Below the pieces are notes generated by a model. That model saw only the letters and a program-made list of their open reading frames with translations. It was not told where the DNA came from and ran no database searches. From contig JAFXKT010000002.1 of assembly GCA_017531585.1 (NCBI GenBank), forward strand, positions 382,203 through 446,202: 64,000 nucleotides of DNA, in the 5' to 3' direction. Source of the DNA: Candidatus Saccharimonadota bacterium (GTDB taxonomy: Bacteria > Patescibacteriota > Saccharimonadia > Saccharimonadales > Saccharimonadaceae). Below, piece after piece: positions 1 through 8,380 of this stretch; within the stretch, counting starts at the first letter, position 1; each line of letters opens with the position of its first letter. The translations under genes and the position numbers were made by a program.

Positions 1-775
1 CGGAAGAAGCAGTGGTCTCTTCGACCTCTTCGCTGCCTTCTGCGACAATCTCGGGAGCGCCATCAGTTGCGATCACCCAACTGTCATTGCCGTATGCAAC
101 AAGTGCATACTTCTCATAGTCAGCAAAGGTGTTCTGATGTGCGGCATACTTCCATTCGGCATAGTGTCGATAGTCGAGGACAAGTGCCTCCCAACCATCG
201 CCGTACACAAATGTAGTACCCGGGCCAGGGCAGTAGGAAACTCGTCCCTCAGCCTTAAAAGTCCAGCCATCAACAGTAGTCTCGCCCATGTGAGCTGCGA
301 TAGGCATTCCGATAGCAACGCCATCATCGTGCCAAGTCAGCGGAGCGAAATCATCGCCCTTGTAGCAGCGATTAACCGTATCAAAGGTGAATGTCCAGTC
401 GCCCTCATCGAGAAGGTGGCCGGAAAGGGTAATCGTGCTACCATCGGTAATCTCAGTCACAAACTGAAAATCCTTCCAGTCGATAACGAAATTGTCGCGG
501 ACGGTCTGGTCACCCGGCTTAACGTAGTAACCAGAAATAGCAGGACCAATTGCAGTTGCAGAGTCTGTATCCTCAGTTGCCTCGATCGTAGCGGCCGAAC
601 CGCTTTCGAACTCGGTATTTGCTGCATACGAAGCCTCGATGGTAGCAGTGTCGCTAACAGAGGCCGGTGCGGTAACGGAAGCGGTAGTGTTCTCAGAGGG
701 AACAGCACCAAAACCATTGACCAGGGTGATTGCTGCAACAGCAGCGCTTGCGATTTTCTTGCTCATGTTGTACAT
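1..775 (-). CDS. Secreted protein of unknown function (partial)
   Basis: The reading frame is open from the ATG at 775 to the window edge, at least 258 codons, so the C-terminus is missing. The start is set by AGGAGG 8 nt upstream. The N-terminus (MYNMSKKIASAAVAAITLVN) looks like a signal peptide. A Ser/Thr/Ala/Glu-rich linker follows to about residue 85, then a folded Trp/Tyr/Asp-rich region containing CYKGDD and YCPGPG, then a second acidic Ser/Thr-rich stretch at the truncated end. I do not recognise a family. It has its own consensus promoter, a leader hairpin and a strong ribosome site, like the other accessory genes of the window. Export is an inference from the N-terminus. Confidence 0.72.
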   Translation of the reverse strand, partial: MYNMSKKIASAAVAAITLVNGFGAVPSENTTASVTAPASVSDTATIEASYAANTEFESGSAATIEATEDTDSATAIGPAISGYYVKPGDQTVRDNFVIDWKDFQFVTEITDGSTITLSGHLLDEGDWTFTFDTVNRCYKGDDFAPLTWHDDGVAIGMPIAAHMGETTVDGWTFKAEGRVSYCPGPGTTFVYGDGWEALVLDYRHYAEWKYAAHQNTFADYEKYALVAYGNDSWVIATDGAPEIVAEGSEEVEETTASS

Positions 776-800
776 AACCTGTACCTCCTAATAATGTTCT

Positions 801-823
801 ATGCGTTCAGTTTCCCAACGCAT
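801..823 (-). other. Leader hairpin of the 1-775 gene
   Basis: A 7-bp inverted repeat (ATGCGTT / AACGCAT) with a 9-nt loop lies between the predicted transcription start and the ribosome site. It would form a stem-loop near the mRNA 5' end. Confidence 0.5.
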
Positions 824-833
824 GATGCATAGT

Positions 834-862
834 ATTATAACACACAAGTCCAAAAAAGTCAA
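834..862 (-). promoter_or_regulatory. Sigma-70-type promoter for the 1-775 gene
   Basis: TTGACT, a 17-nt spacer and TATAAT on the minus strand, almost consensus, reading into the secreted-protein gene. Confidence 0.8.
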
Positions 863-898
863 TAGGCGCTTATGCTTTTTACCCCTTAACCTAAGTGA

Positions 899-933
899 AA
901 AGTCCCCCGACATTCGTGCCGGGGGACTTTTTT
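899..933 (-). terminator. Intrinsic terminator (bidirectional)
   Basis: A 9-bp GC-rich stem (AAGTCCCCC / GGGGGACTT) with a T run on both sides, just past the end of the deaminase gene. Confidence 0.75.
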
Positions 934-1426
934 ATTCTTTGGCGGTTTTCAAATCTTCGATATAGTTCTTGCCATTTGTATAGTTCAAGGTTTCTACATG
1001 CGGCATCGCCTCGAGAAGGGCAATAATCGCGGTATCCGTCTCAGTATTCTGCATCGAAGCCTTTGCTTTCTTAGCATGAGAGTTTACATGGAGCTGACGA
1101 TAAACAATCCTCGTTACGCCCGCCTGCAAAAGATGGCGAAGGCAGTCTACGCAAGGCGCCACGCTAGAATAAACCGTGCAATCCTTCAAATCGCAATGTG
1201 AGAAAATCATGGCATTCATCTCGCTATGAATAGAGAAGTAATACTTCATTGGGCGCTCAGAAAGAGTAAGTTTAGACTCGTCAGCGTGCTGAATTAAACC
1301 GTTATAGCCAAAAGAAATCGGACGATGGTTCTTCGTCGTAATAACTGTACCGACCTTAGTCGAAGGATCTTTAGACCTCAAAGCCACCGTTTCGGCAATT
1401 TTCAAAAAATATTCATCCCATTCCAT
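932..1426 (-). CDS. Deoxycytidylate (dCMP) deaminase family protein
   Basis: About 164 aa. The zinc-dependent cytidine/dCMP deaminase signature is complete: H-S-E at residues 67-69 and P-C-V-D-C with cysteines at about 92 and 95. Family members of this size convert dCMP to dUMP, which would feed the thymidylate synthase encoded at 42915. A longer frame opens at a GTG at 1465, but TATAAT at about 1457-1462 lies inside that extension, so the ATG at 1426, preceded by GAGG, is the better start. The CDS ends against a bidirectional terminator. ComEB-like or tRNA-related deaminases are alternatives; dCMP deaminase fits best. Confidence 0.85.
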   Translation of the reverse strand: MEWDEYFLKIAETVALRSKDPSTKVGTVITTKNHRPISFGYNGLIQHADESKLTLSERPMKYYFSIHSEMNAMIFSHCDLKDCTVYSSVAPCVDCLRHLLQAGVTRIVYRQLHVNSHAKKAKASMQNTETDTAIIALLEAMPHVETLNYTNGKNYIEDLKTAKE

Positions 1427-1526
1427 ATATAATTCCTCGCACAAATAATTAAGTTTATTATACACTAGTTCAGGAACAGATAGAGGCTAGACAAAGCCCG
1501 CAAAGATTATGTTATTATAAATTAAT

Positions 1527-3845
1527 ATGAGCAAAAACTTAGTAATCGTAGAGTCTCCAGCGAAAGCCCACACCATCGAGAAATATCTCGGTTCAGATTT
1601 TCAGGTCCTTGCATCTGTCGGCCACATTCGCAAAGATACTAAGGTAGATAAAAACACTTTTGACGTCACTTACGAAATTGACCCAGGTCACAAGCAAATC
1701 ATCTCTGACCTCAAGAAGGCTATGAAAGCTTGCGACAAAGTCTGGCTTGCAACGGATGAAGACCGCGAAGGAGAGGCTATTTCTTGGCACCTTACGCAGG
1801 TTCTAAAGCTTCCAGAAGATACCGCGCGTATTACTTTCCATGAAATTACCAAATCCGCCCTCGAAGAGGCTATCAAGCATCCTCGTACCGTAGATATGGC
1901 CATGGTTTCTAGCCAGCAGGCTCGCCAAACCCTAGATATGCTTGTAGGCTTTGACCTTTCTGGCATCGTACGCAAGAAGGTACCTGGCGCTATTTCTGCC
2001 GGTCGCGTTCAGAGCCCAGCACTTCGCCTTATTGTAGAGCGCGAACAACAAATCGAGAAATTCTCTAGTAAATACACCTACAAGGTCACTGGTGATTTCG
2101 GTTTTCCTGCCACCCTTAACCACACTTTCGAAACCGAAGAAGAAGTTAAAGCCTTCCTCGAGAAGCTTCTTAATGCCGAATATATCGTCAGCGCCGTCGA
2201 GCATACTCCTGGCGTTCGTAAACCAGCTCCGCCATTCACAACCGCAAGCATGCAGATTGAGGCCAACACTCGCCTTGGTTATTCTACGCGCGTTACCATG
2301 AATGCCGCCCAGGCCCTCTATCAGGCTGGTCTTATTACTTATCACCGTACCGACTCTCTAAACCTTAGTAAACAAGCTATTGCCAGCATGGCAAGCTATA
2401 TCGAATCCACCTACGGAAAAGAGTACCTAAAGATCCGTAGCTTCAAAACCAAGGATGCCAGCGCTCAGGAAGCTCACGAAGCTATCCGCCCAACTAACAT
2501 CGCAGTCGAGAGCGCAGGCAAAAACACCTACGAACAGCATCTTTATGCTCTTATTCGCGCTCGCGCTTTGTCTACCCAGATGGCAGACGCAGAACTTGCA
2601 AAAACTACAATTACCGTCAGTACGCCTACAGAATACGTCTTTGAAGGTAAGGGCGAAGTTGTCACTTTTGATGGCTTCCTCAAGGTTTACGGTCGCCTCA
2701 AAGAGAGTGAGCTGCCAGATCTTCAGACTGGCGATACTGTAGAAGCAAAAACTATCATCGCTCATCAGACCTATAGCAAACCGCCGGCCAGATACACCGA
2801 AGGTTCGCTTGTTAAAGAGCTTGAAAAGCTTGGTATTGGCCGCCCAAGTACCTACGCCAGCATTATGACCGCAATTCAGTCTCGTGGCTACGTTACCAAG
2901 GGCGAAAGCGAAGGCGAAGAGCGCGAAGTGACCGAATTCCGCCTAGAGAATCAGGTTATTACTCAGGGCATCGTCAAAGAGAAGTTTGGCGCCAACAAGG
3001 GCAAGCTCATGCCAACCCCTATTGGTGAGCTTATTTCCGGCTTCCTAACAGATAACTTCAAGAATATTGTCGATTACAAGTTTACCGCTAATATCGAAAA
3101 AGACCTCGACCTTATCGCCGAGAGAAAACTCGAGCGCGTCAAGATGCTCAGAGATTTCTATGGTCCATTCAATAACGATGTCTTGGCTGCTGAGGGAATC
3201 GAGCGCTACAACAACGCCCGCGTTCTTGGTCACGACCCAAAGACTGGCAAAACCATCTATGCCAAGGTTGGCAAAAACGGCGGTTTTATTCAGCTTGGTG
3301 AAAACGAGAAAGAATCTGGCGAAAAGCCACGCTTCGCGCCACTACCAAAGCGTAAATCCGTTAAGACTGTTACTCTCGAGCAGGCCCTCAAGCAACTCGA
3401 ACTACCACAGCTACCACGCAGCCTCGGCAAAGCCGCTGACGGCACAGAAATTATTGCTGCCGCTGGTCCATTTGGTCCATATCTAAAAGCTGGCAAATAC
3501 AACGTTCCAATGAAGAGCAAGGAGGAGACCTTCGACCCTTATACAATTACGCTCGAACAGGCCGAACCTCTCTATATCGCCAAGCGCGATAGCTATATTG
3601 CCGACTGGGGTGAGATTCAGATCATTAATGGCGCTTATGGCCCATACGTCAAAGGCCCAGGCCGCAGAAACAATGTCAAAGTTCCAAAAGATGTCGATCC
3701 AAAGACCATCACAAAGGAACAGGCTGAAGAAATGCTAGCCAACAAGCCGAAGGCTACGCGTCGCCCAGCTACTAGAAAGAAAGCTTCTACTGCAAAGAAG
3801 TCTACAGCCAAGAAAACTACAACCAAAAAGGCTACCAAGAAATAA
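1527..3845 (+). CDS. topA: DNA topoisomerase I (type IA)
   Basis: 772 aa. The TOPRIM acidic motif TDEDREGE is at residues 76-83 and the catalytic tyrosine is Tyr272 in GLITYHRTDS. The enzyme relaxes negative supercoils by transient single-strand breakage. Instead of zinc fingers the C-terminus has short repeats (GPFGPYL, GAYGPYV) and a Lys/Arg/Thr tail, an arrangement known from actinobacterial TopA, where the tail helps DNA binding. TATTAT/TATAAA ends only 5-8 nt before the ATG and there is no Shine-Dalgarno sequence, so the mRNA is probably leaderless. A clear terminator follows. Confidence 0.97.
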   Translation: MSKNLVIVESPAKAHTIEKYLGSDFQVLASVGHIRKDTKVDKNTFDVTYEIDPGHKQIISDLKKAMKACDKVWLATDEDREGEAISWHLTQVLKLPEDTARITFHEITKSALEEAIKHPRTVDMAMVSSQQARQTLDMLVGFDLSGIVRKKVPGAISAGRVQSPALRLIVEREQQIEKFSSKYTYKVTGDFGFPATLNHTFETEEEVKAFLEKLLNAEYIVSAVEHTPGVRKPAPPFTTASMQIEANTRLGYSTRVTMNAAQALYQAGLITYHRTDSLNLSKQAIASMASYIESTYGKEYLKIRSFKTKDASAQEAHEAIRPTNIAVESAGKNTYEQHLYALIRARALSTQMADAELAKTTITVSTPTEYVFEGKGEVVTFDGFLKVYGRLKESELPDLQTGDTVEAKTIIAHQTYSKPPARYTEGSLVKELEKLGIGRPSTYASIMTAIQSRGYVTKGESEGEEREVTEFRLENQVITQGIVKEKFGANKGKLMPTPIGELISGFLTDNFKNIVDYKFTANIEKDLDLIAERKLERVKMLRDFYGPFNNDVLAAEGIERYNNARVLGHDPKTGKTIYAKVGKNGGFIQLGENEKESGEKPRFAPLPKRKSVKTVTLEQALKQLELPQLPRSLGKAADGTEIIAAAGPFGPYLKAGKYNVPMKSKEETFDPYTITLEQAEPLYIAKRDSYIADWGEIQIINGAYGPYVKGPGRRNNVKVPKDVDPKTITKEQAEEMLANKPKATRRPATRKKASTAKKSTAKKTTTKKATKK

Positions 3846-3850
3846 TAAAA

Positions 3851-3875
3851 GCCTCCCATCAAAGGGAGGCTTTTT
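3851..3875 (+). terminator. topA terminator
   Basis: Stem GCCTCCC / GGGAGGC, 6-nt loop, then TTTTT. Confidence 0.9.
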
Positions 3876-3881
3876 AAAGAC

Positions 3882-3914
3882 AAAAAAAATAAACCCCCGA
3901 AGACAGCTCCGAGG
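3882..3914 (-). terminator. Terminator of the 3948-4574 gene
   Basis: On the minus strand a CCTCGGA / TTCGGGG stem (one or two G-T pairs) is followed by a long T-rich run. Confidence 0.65.
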
Positions 3915-3947
3915 ATTAACAAAAGAATAGATAGTGTTATGGTAAAA

Positions 3948-4574
3948 TCATACGTCAATCAGCACGATCTCAACCGTAGGCACCGAAGGACAATAAGGCT
4001 GTCCCGCAGTCTCGAAAAGACATCTCGGAATTAAAGCCTTAGGCCTCATAGGATTTTCGTTGTACTCGTATATTGCTTCCTCGAGAATCCTCACGCCACG
4101 CTTTGCCAGCCGTTCGTTCAGCTTATCATCTGCGCCACGAAGCTGAATAGAGACATAATATCTAGCCCAGTTTTTCTCCTTCTTACGAAACAGTCCACTA
4201 GGTTTCGTAATGTCGAAGCCAAGACAACCACGCCTGTTGTCACCCACATCAGCTCCTGCTTTGGGGTTATAGCTAGACATCACACCGTTAATGTGGCCAT
4301 TCCAAGCACAAGCGAAGATTCTTCCGAAAGCCAGCGATGCACGTCTGGTCTGAATCTCGCTGCTTGAGGGAAAATCGAACTTAGTCTGGCCGAAGTCAAT
4401 TTCGTAGCGTTTTGCATTCAGTGTCTTACAAGCATCACGACAGAGCGGCTCGACGCCAATAACTACCCAGCACTCACCCTTGCATTTTGCTCTCAGGTCA
4501 TCATGTTTCAGCGCATAGCGCTTAATACCCTCTGCGGCGATTCTTGCCATTTTTCTTGTTTCGATCGTATTCAT
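3948..4574 (-). CDS. Hypothetical protein, accessory-type gene
   Basis: 208 aa with no signal peptide or membrane segment. I do not recognise it. The sequence is basic and mixed alpha/beta in look, with a Cys-containing stretch near residues 33-50 and a segment around SYNPKAGADVGDNRRG. The stop codon is TGA, rare in this window. The start is uncertain: AGAGGAG sits 12 nt before the ATG at 4574 but only 5 nt before an out-of-frame ATG at 4581, which opens a 19-codon overlapping frame. The upstream leader folds into a strong hairpin. Own promoter and own terminator make this a monocistronic unit. Confidence 0.7.
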   Translation of the reverse strand: MNTIETRKMARIAAEGIKRYALKHDDLRAKCKGECWVVIGVEPLCRDACKTLNAKRYEIDFGQTKFDFPSSSEIQTRRASLAFGRIFACAWNGHINGVMSSYNPKAGADVGDNRRGCLGFDITKPSGLFRKKEKNWARYYVSIQLRGADDKLNERLAKRGVRILEEAIYEYNENPMRPKALIPRCLFETAGQPYCPSVPTVEIVLIDV

Positions 4575-4604
4575 GATCCATAAACACTCCTCTGGAAATT
4601 TACT

Positions 4605-4643
4605 TGTTCACCTCCAAAGTCCTATAGACTTTTTAAGCGAACA
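4605..4643 (-). other. Leader hairpin of the 3948-4574 gene
   Basis: Inverted repeat TGTTC...GAACA with an inner AAAGTC / GACTTT stem and a short ATA-type loop, starting about 8 nt after the predicted -10 box. It encloses a GGAGG that is not used as a ribosome site. Confidence 0.55.
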
Positions 4644-4650
4644 TTTTTCT

Positions 4651-4659
4651 ATTTTAACA
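4651..4659 (-). promoter_or_regulatory. Extended -10 promoter
   Basis: TGTTAAAAT (TGn plus TAAAAT) on the minus strand with no good -35 box, upstream of the 3948-4574 gene. Confidence 0.45.
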
Positions 4660-4712
4660 TAACAAAGCTCATGCTTAAGTGTCTTTTTTACAATGTTTAT
4701 AGAGATAAAAGC

Positions 4713-4744
4713 AAGAAAATAACCCCGGATCCAAAGACCCGGGG
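4713..4744 (-). terminator. hppA terminator
   Basis: On the minus strand CCCCGG / CCGGGG with a 10-nt loop and a TTATTTTC tail. Confidence 0.8.
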
Positions 4745-4777
4745 CAGAAAATAAAAAGAGGCTTTACATTTGCAAGC

Positions 4778-6880
4778 TTAGAACAGATGGAAGTGTACAA
4801 ATACCGTCGCCAGCGTATTTGCAACCGTGCTCATCATCTTAATAAAGATATCCAGAGCAACACCTACTACATCCTTTCTTGTGTCTCCGACTGTATCACC
4901 GACTACGGTAGCCTTATGAGCATCGGAGCCCTTGCCATAGCCTTCCAGAGCACCACTCTCGACATACTTCTTTGCGTTATCGAAGGCACCGCCAGAATTG
5001 CCCATGAAGATCGCACGAGTAATTGCTACGAGAGTTGCGCCAACCAGAATACCACCGACAAATTCCACGCCAAAGATAACGCCACCAATCACCGGCACAA
5101 GCATTGCGAGCAGAGAAGGCGCAAGCATCTTTCTCAGAGCTTCCTTCGATGCCATCTCGATACACTTGTCGTAATCAGGCTTAACATTGCCCTCGATAAC
5201 ACCCGGAATCTTCAGCTGGCGAATACTTTCGTCGGCCATCTTCTTGGCAGAATCGATAGTATTCTTGGTAAGCAGTGCAGTAAAGAATTCGATCAGAGCG
5301 CCACCAACCATTGCTCCAGCAATTACAATATACGAAGCAAAGTTGAGCACAGGCTCAGAAGCATCAGAATAGTTACCGACATAGGCAAAGATAAGCGAAA
5401 CGGTTGCAAAAGCTGCAGAACCAATCGCAAATCCCTTGCCGATTGCCGCTGTAGTGTTACCTACTGCGTCGAGCTTATCGGTAATCTTTCGTACACTCTC
5501 GTCCAAATGGCAACTCTCGGCAATACCGCCCGCATTATCTGCGATCGGACCGAAAGCATCGATCGTGACAGTAGTTGCCACAAAAGAGAGCATACCCATT
5601 GATGCAACCGCAATACCATATGCGCCACAAATCAAACCAGAAGCAACCAGCGAAATCGCAATTGTCAGAACCGGCAGCAAGCAAGATCTAGAGCCAACTG
5701 CATCACCTAACGTCACTACAAATGCAGAACCCTCAGGCGAAACCTTTGCCAAATCTTTGACGGGCTTAAAATCAGTCGAAGTATAGTATTCGGTTATCTT
5801 GCCAATCGCAACGCCCGATGCCACACCCAGCAAACTCGAGATTGCAGGCGAAAGCCAACCAATCTTAAAGCTATCAAAGACATCGATATTTCCGAAGAAA
5901 TAGTACGACGCTCCAAAGCTGGCCATGATAGCAATTGTCGCCGCAACGTAAGTCGCAAGATCAAGCTGCTTAGACGGATTGTCCTTGCCTTTTGCGTGCT
6001 GAGCATAGACGATACCAATAATCGAGCCAAGCAGTCCGCCAGCCGCAGCCAGCACGGGGAAGTGCATAGCCGCATCAAGCAGCTCGCCGCTTGCGCCCTT
6101 TGCAAGAGTAATCGCAATAATAATACAAGAAACGATTGTTGCTGCCGTAGATTCAAGCAGATCGGAGCAGTTACCAGCGATATCATTTACAGTATCACCA
6201 ATAAAGTCCGCGATTGTGGACGGGTTTCTGCTGTCGTCTTCGGGCAAATCAAAATCTACCTTGCCAACAATATCTGCAGAAATGTCTGCCGCCTTTGTAT
6301 AGTTACCACCGGCCACACGATTAAACATCGCAACCAGCGAGCAACCCAGCGAATAGGTCGTCAGACGCAGTCCAAATGCATTAGACTCGATCAGTGGAAC
6401 AATGCCAGTACTTTTGGTCGTAACATCCATGCCGCTCATAATAAGCAAGATGCCAACCAGACCAAGCAGACAGAAGCCCTGAACCGACAGACCACTAATA
6501 GAGCCGCCGCGCAGAGCTACCTTTACGGTATCGCCGATGGATTTTGTTGTTCTTGCCGCATTAGTCGTACGAACATTTGCGTAAGTAGCACCTTTCATGC
6601 CTATCAGACAGGCAGCACTACTCATCAGAGAACCAGTCAGGAATGTGAGGCCACTAAACGTCTCGATAAACAGAGAGAAGATCGCTGCTACAATTACAAC
6701 GACAATAGCAATAATTTTGAACTCCGTCTTCAGGAAAGTGTTAGCGCCCGAGCGAATTGTGCCTGCGAGTTCCACCATTTCAGGCGTACCCTCATCGAGC
6801 TGCTTGATATATTTATAGTTCAAGCAAGCCACGAGAAGAGCAATGCAAGCAATGACAATAACGATGACATAACTAAGCAT
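4778..6880 (-). CDS. hppA: Membrane-bound ion-pumping pyrophosphatase, probably K+-dependent
   Basis: 700 aa with about 16 hydrophobic segments. It hydrolyses pyrophosphate and pumps H+ or Na+. Active-site Asp-rich motifs are visible: ADISADIVGKVD then LPEDDSRNPSTIADFIGD, and near the C-terminus VGDTVGDTRKDVVG, where the usual GDPFKDT is altered. The diagnostic motif GNTTAAIGKGFAIGSA has Ala where K+-independent enzymes carry Lys, which predicts K+ dependence. The ATG at 6880 is chosen because AAAGGAGG sits in front of it; an upstream frame from 6997 has no such site. In a fermenter this pump would recover energy from biosynthetic pyrophosphate. H+ versus Na+ cannot be settled by eye. Confidence 0.95.
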   Translation of the reverse strand: MLSYVIVIVIACIALLVACLNYKYIKQLDEGTPEMVELAGTIRSGANTFLKTEFKIIAIVVVIVAAIFSLFIETFSGLTFLTGSLMSSAACLIGMKGATYANVRTTNAARTTKSIGDTVKVALRGGSISGLSVQGFCLLGLVGILLIMSGMDVTTKSTGIVPLIESNAFGLRLTTYSLGCSLVAMFNRVAGGNYTKAADISADIVGKVDFDLPEDDSRNPSTIADFIGDTVNDIAGNCSDLLESTAATIVSCIIIAITLAKGASGELLDAAMHFPVLAAAGGLLGSIIGIVYAQHAKGKDNPSKQLDLATYVAATIAIMASFGASYYFFGNIDVFDSFKIGWLSPAISSLLGVASGVAIGKITEYYTSTDFKPVKDLAKVSPEGSAFVVTLGDAVGSRSCLLPVLTIAISLVASGLICGAYGIAVASMGMLSFVATTVTIDAFGPIADNAGGIAESCHLDESVRKITDKLDAVGNTTAAIGKGFAIGSAAFATVSLIFAYVGNYSDASEPVLNFASYIVIAGAMVGGALIEFFTALLTKNTIDSAKKMADESIRQLKIPGVIEGNVKPDYDKCIEMASKEALRKMLAPSLLAMLVPVIGGVIFGVEFVGGILVGATLVAITRAIFMGNSGGAFDNAKKYVESGALEGYGKGSDAHKATVVGDTVGDTRKDVVGVALDIFIKMMSTVANTLATVFVHFHLF

Positions 6881-7287
6881 TAAAATTCCTCCTTTTTGTA
6901 AAAGATCGTATTGAACTCTGGCGAAGCCCAATAAAAATTGATGAGCCAACCCTGGGCTCATTAGCCTAAGTAAAACACTAAACTTATGTTTTAGCAAAGA
7001 TAAGCATTTACAAAATCGTGAAATATTGTAAAATTAAGCATAAGCAATATCATAATGATTAGTATCGTAAAGTCCTATATAATAAACGGCTATTCCATAA
7101 AGAATAATGTCATAAAAAGCTAACGTATAAAGTTTTATATATTTTTTTCGAAGCAACGTCAAAATTGTGTTAAACTAAAGATAGCAAAGGGGAAAACTGC
7201 ATTTGACAGCACCCAAATATTATGTTACAGTAATAGTAGTTTCAAATATTAAACCTAACAAACGGAGAGACAAAGGACACCCCACCA
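6881..7287. other. Divergent intergenic region, hppA / sigma4-HARE gene
   Basis: AT-rich, no gene seen. It carries the hppA ribosome site and the promoter at 7203-7231. Several ATAAG/CATAA-type short repeats occur but no clear operator. Confidence 0.5.
7203..7231 (+). promoter_or_regulatory. Promoter for the sigma4/HARE-HTH gene
   Basis: Perfect TTGACA, 17-nt spacer, TACAGT. The start codon is about 50 nt downstream. Confidence 0.6.
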
Positions 7288-8316
7288 ATGGACTATGCGG
7301 AAACGATTCGCGAAGCTATCAATAACAGCCTCGCAATCATTGAACAAGAACGCGAAAAAGAGATCATCTCACGCAGATATGGCCTAAATGGCCACAAAGA
7401 GACACTCGAACAAATCGGAGAAATGCTTACTATTACACGTGAGCGCGTTCGCCAGTTAGAGAAAGCAATTTTAATTAGACTCCGCATAGCTGCAGAGGAG
7501 AATCGTATTTCAAAATTGGCTCCAGCCGAAAAGATTATGATTCGCAATCTTACAGAAATGGGTCGAGTCGCTCGCACAAGTGAGCTTGCTAAAAAGATTC
7601 TTGGTCGTAATGCCAACGAAACCGAAAAAGCACAGTTCAACTTTATCGCAGAAATCTCTCCATCACTTACAGTCGTTAACGAAAACGACAAATATCACAA
7701 TTCCATTGGTATCGCCGAATACGGTGATGAAAAAACTATCCGCAACAAAATAGACGAAATTACAAACATAATTAAATCTAACAAACAGGCAATGAGCCTC
7801 GACGAGCTCGATGCCAAGCTAGACTACGAACATCCAAGCTACATCGAAGCAATCGCAAGTCTCAGCAAACAACTATCTTCTTTGAATGGTCAGTGGGGTC
7901 TTTCCAAGTGGCCAACCGTTAACCCAAAGAATATCCGCGACAAGATCTATGTCGTTCTTGAAGAGAATAAAGAGCCAATGCACTTCTCAGCAATCGCAGA
8001 AGCCATTAGCAAATCAGATTTCCGCCGCAAGAACGTTACTGTTCAGGCAATCCACAACGAGCTAATCAAAGATCAGCGCTTCGTACTTATCGGACGCGGT
8101 ATCTATGCACTAGATAGTTGGGGTTACGAAAAGGGTACAGTTTCAGACATCATTACTCGCATCCTCAAGGAAGCTGGTAGCGAAGGTCTATCCCGCAAAG
8201 AAATCGTCAAGCAGGTTCTACGCCGCCGCAAAGTCAAAGAAACAACCGTTCTTCTAAACCTACAGAACAAACAGCTTTACAAGCGCGTTGGTCGCGACCA
8301 CTTCACGAACGTCTAA
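7288..8316 (+). CDS. Sigma-70 region 4 protein fused to HARE-HTH domain(s)
   Basis: 342 aa. Residues about 20-65 read as sigma-70 region 4, the -35-recognising helix-turn-helix (ISRRYGL...TLEQIG...TRERVRQLEKA). There is no region 2, so it cannot melt promoters as a normal sigma factor. Residues about 215-275 form a HARE-HTH domain of the type in RNA polymerase delta (HFSAIAEAI...GRGIYALDSWG), and about 285-340 look like another winged helix. This architecture is known in CPR genomes as a transcription-associated protein. A role at RNA polymerase, perhaps promoter selectivity, is an inference. It has a dedicated promoter and terminator. Confidence 0.82.
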   Translation: MDYAETIREAINNSLAIIEQEREKEIISRRYGLNGHKETLEQIGEMLTITRERVRQLEKAILIRLRIAAEENRISKLAPAEKIMIRNLTEMGRVARTSELAKKILGRNANETEKAQFNFIAEISPSLTVVNENDKYHNSIGIAEYGDEKTIRNKIDEITNIIKSNKQAMSLDELDAKLDYEHPSYIEAIASLSKQLSSLNGQWGLSKWPTVNPKNIRDKIYVVLEENKEPMHFSAIAEAISKSDFRRKNVTVQAIHNELIKDQRFVLIGRGIYALDSWGYEKGTVSDIITRILKEAGSEGLSRKEIVKQVLRRRKVKETTVLLNLQNKQLYKRVGRDHFTNV

Positions 8317-8322
8317 AACAAA

Positions 8323-8350
8323 ATATCCAGCTGGGAGGCTGGATATTTTT
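8323..8350 (+). terminator. Terminator
   Basis: Stem ATATCCAGC / GCTGGATAT with a short loop and a T run, after the sigma4/HARE gene. Confidence 0.85.
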
Positions 8351-8380
8351 TATGCTTGCATTTTTTGATATAATATTTTC

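Noticed and set aside
137-832. Long plus-strand frame
   Set aside because: It is antisense to the minus-strand secreted-protein gene, which has a consensus promoter, a ribosome site and a signal peptide; the plus frame has none of these.
4787-6883. Long plus-strand frames opposite hppA
   Set aside because: Shadows of the conserved pyrophosphatase; composition is rich in Arg, Cys and Asn and there are no start signals.
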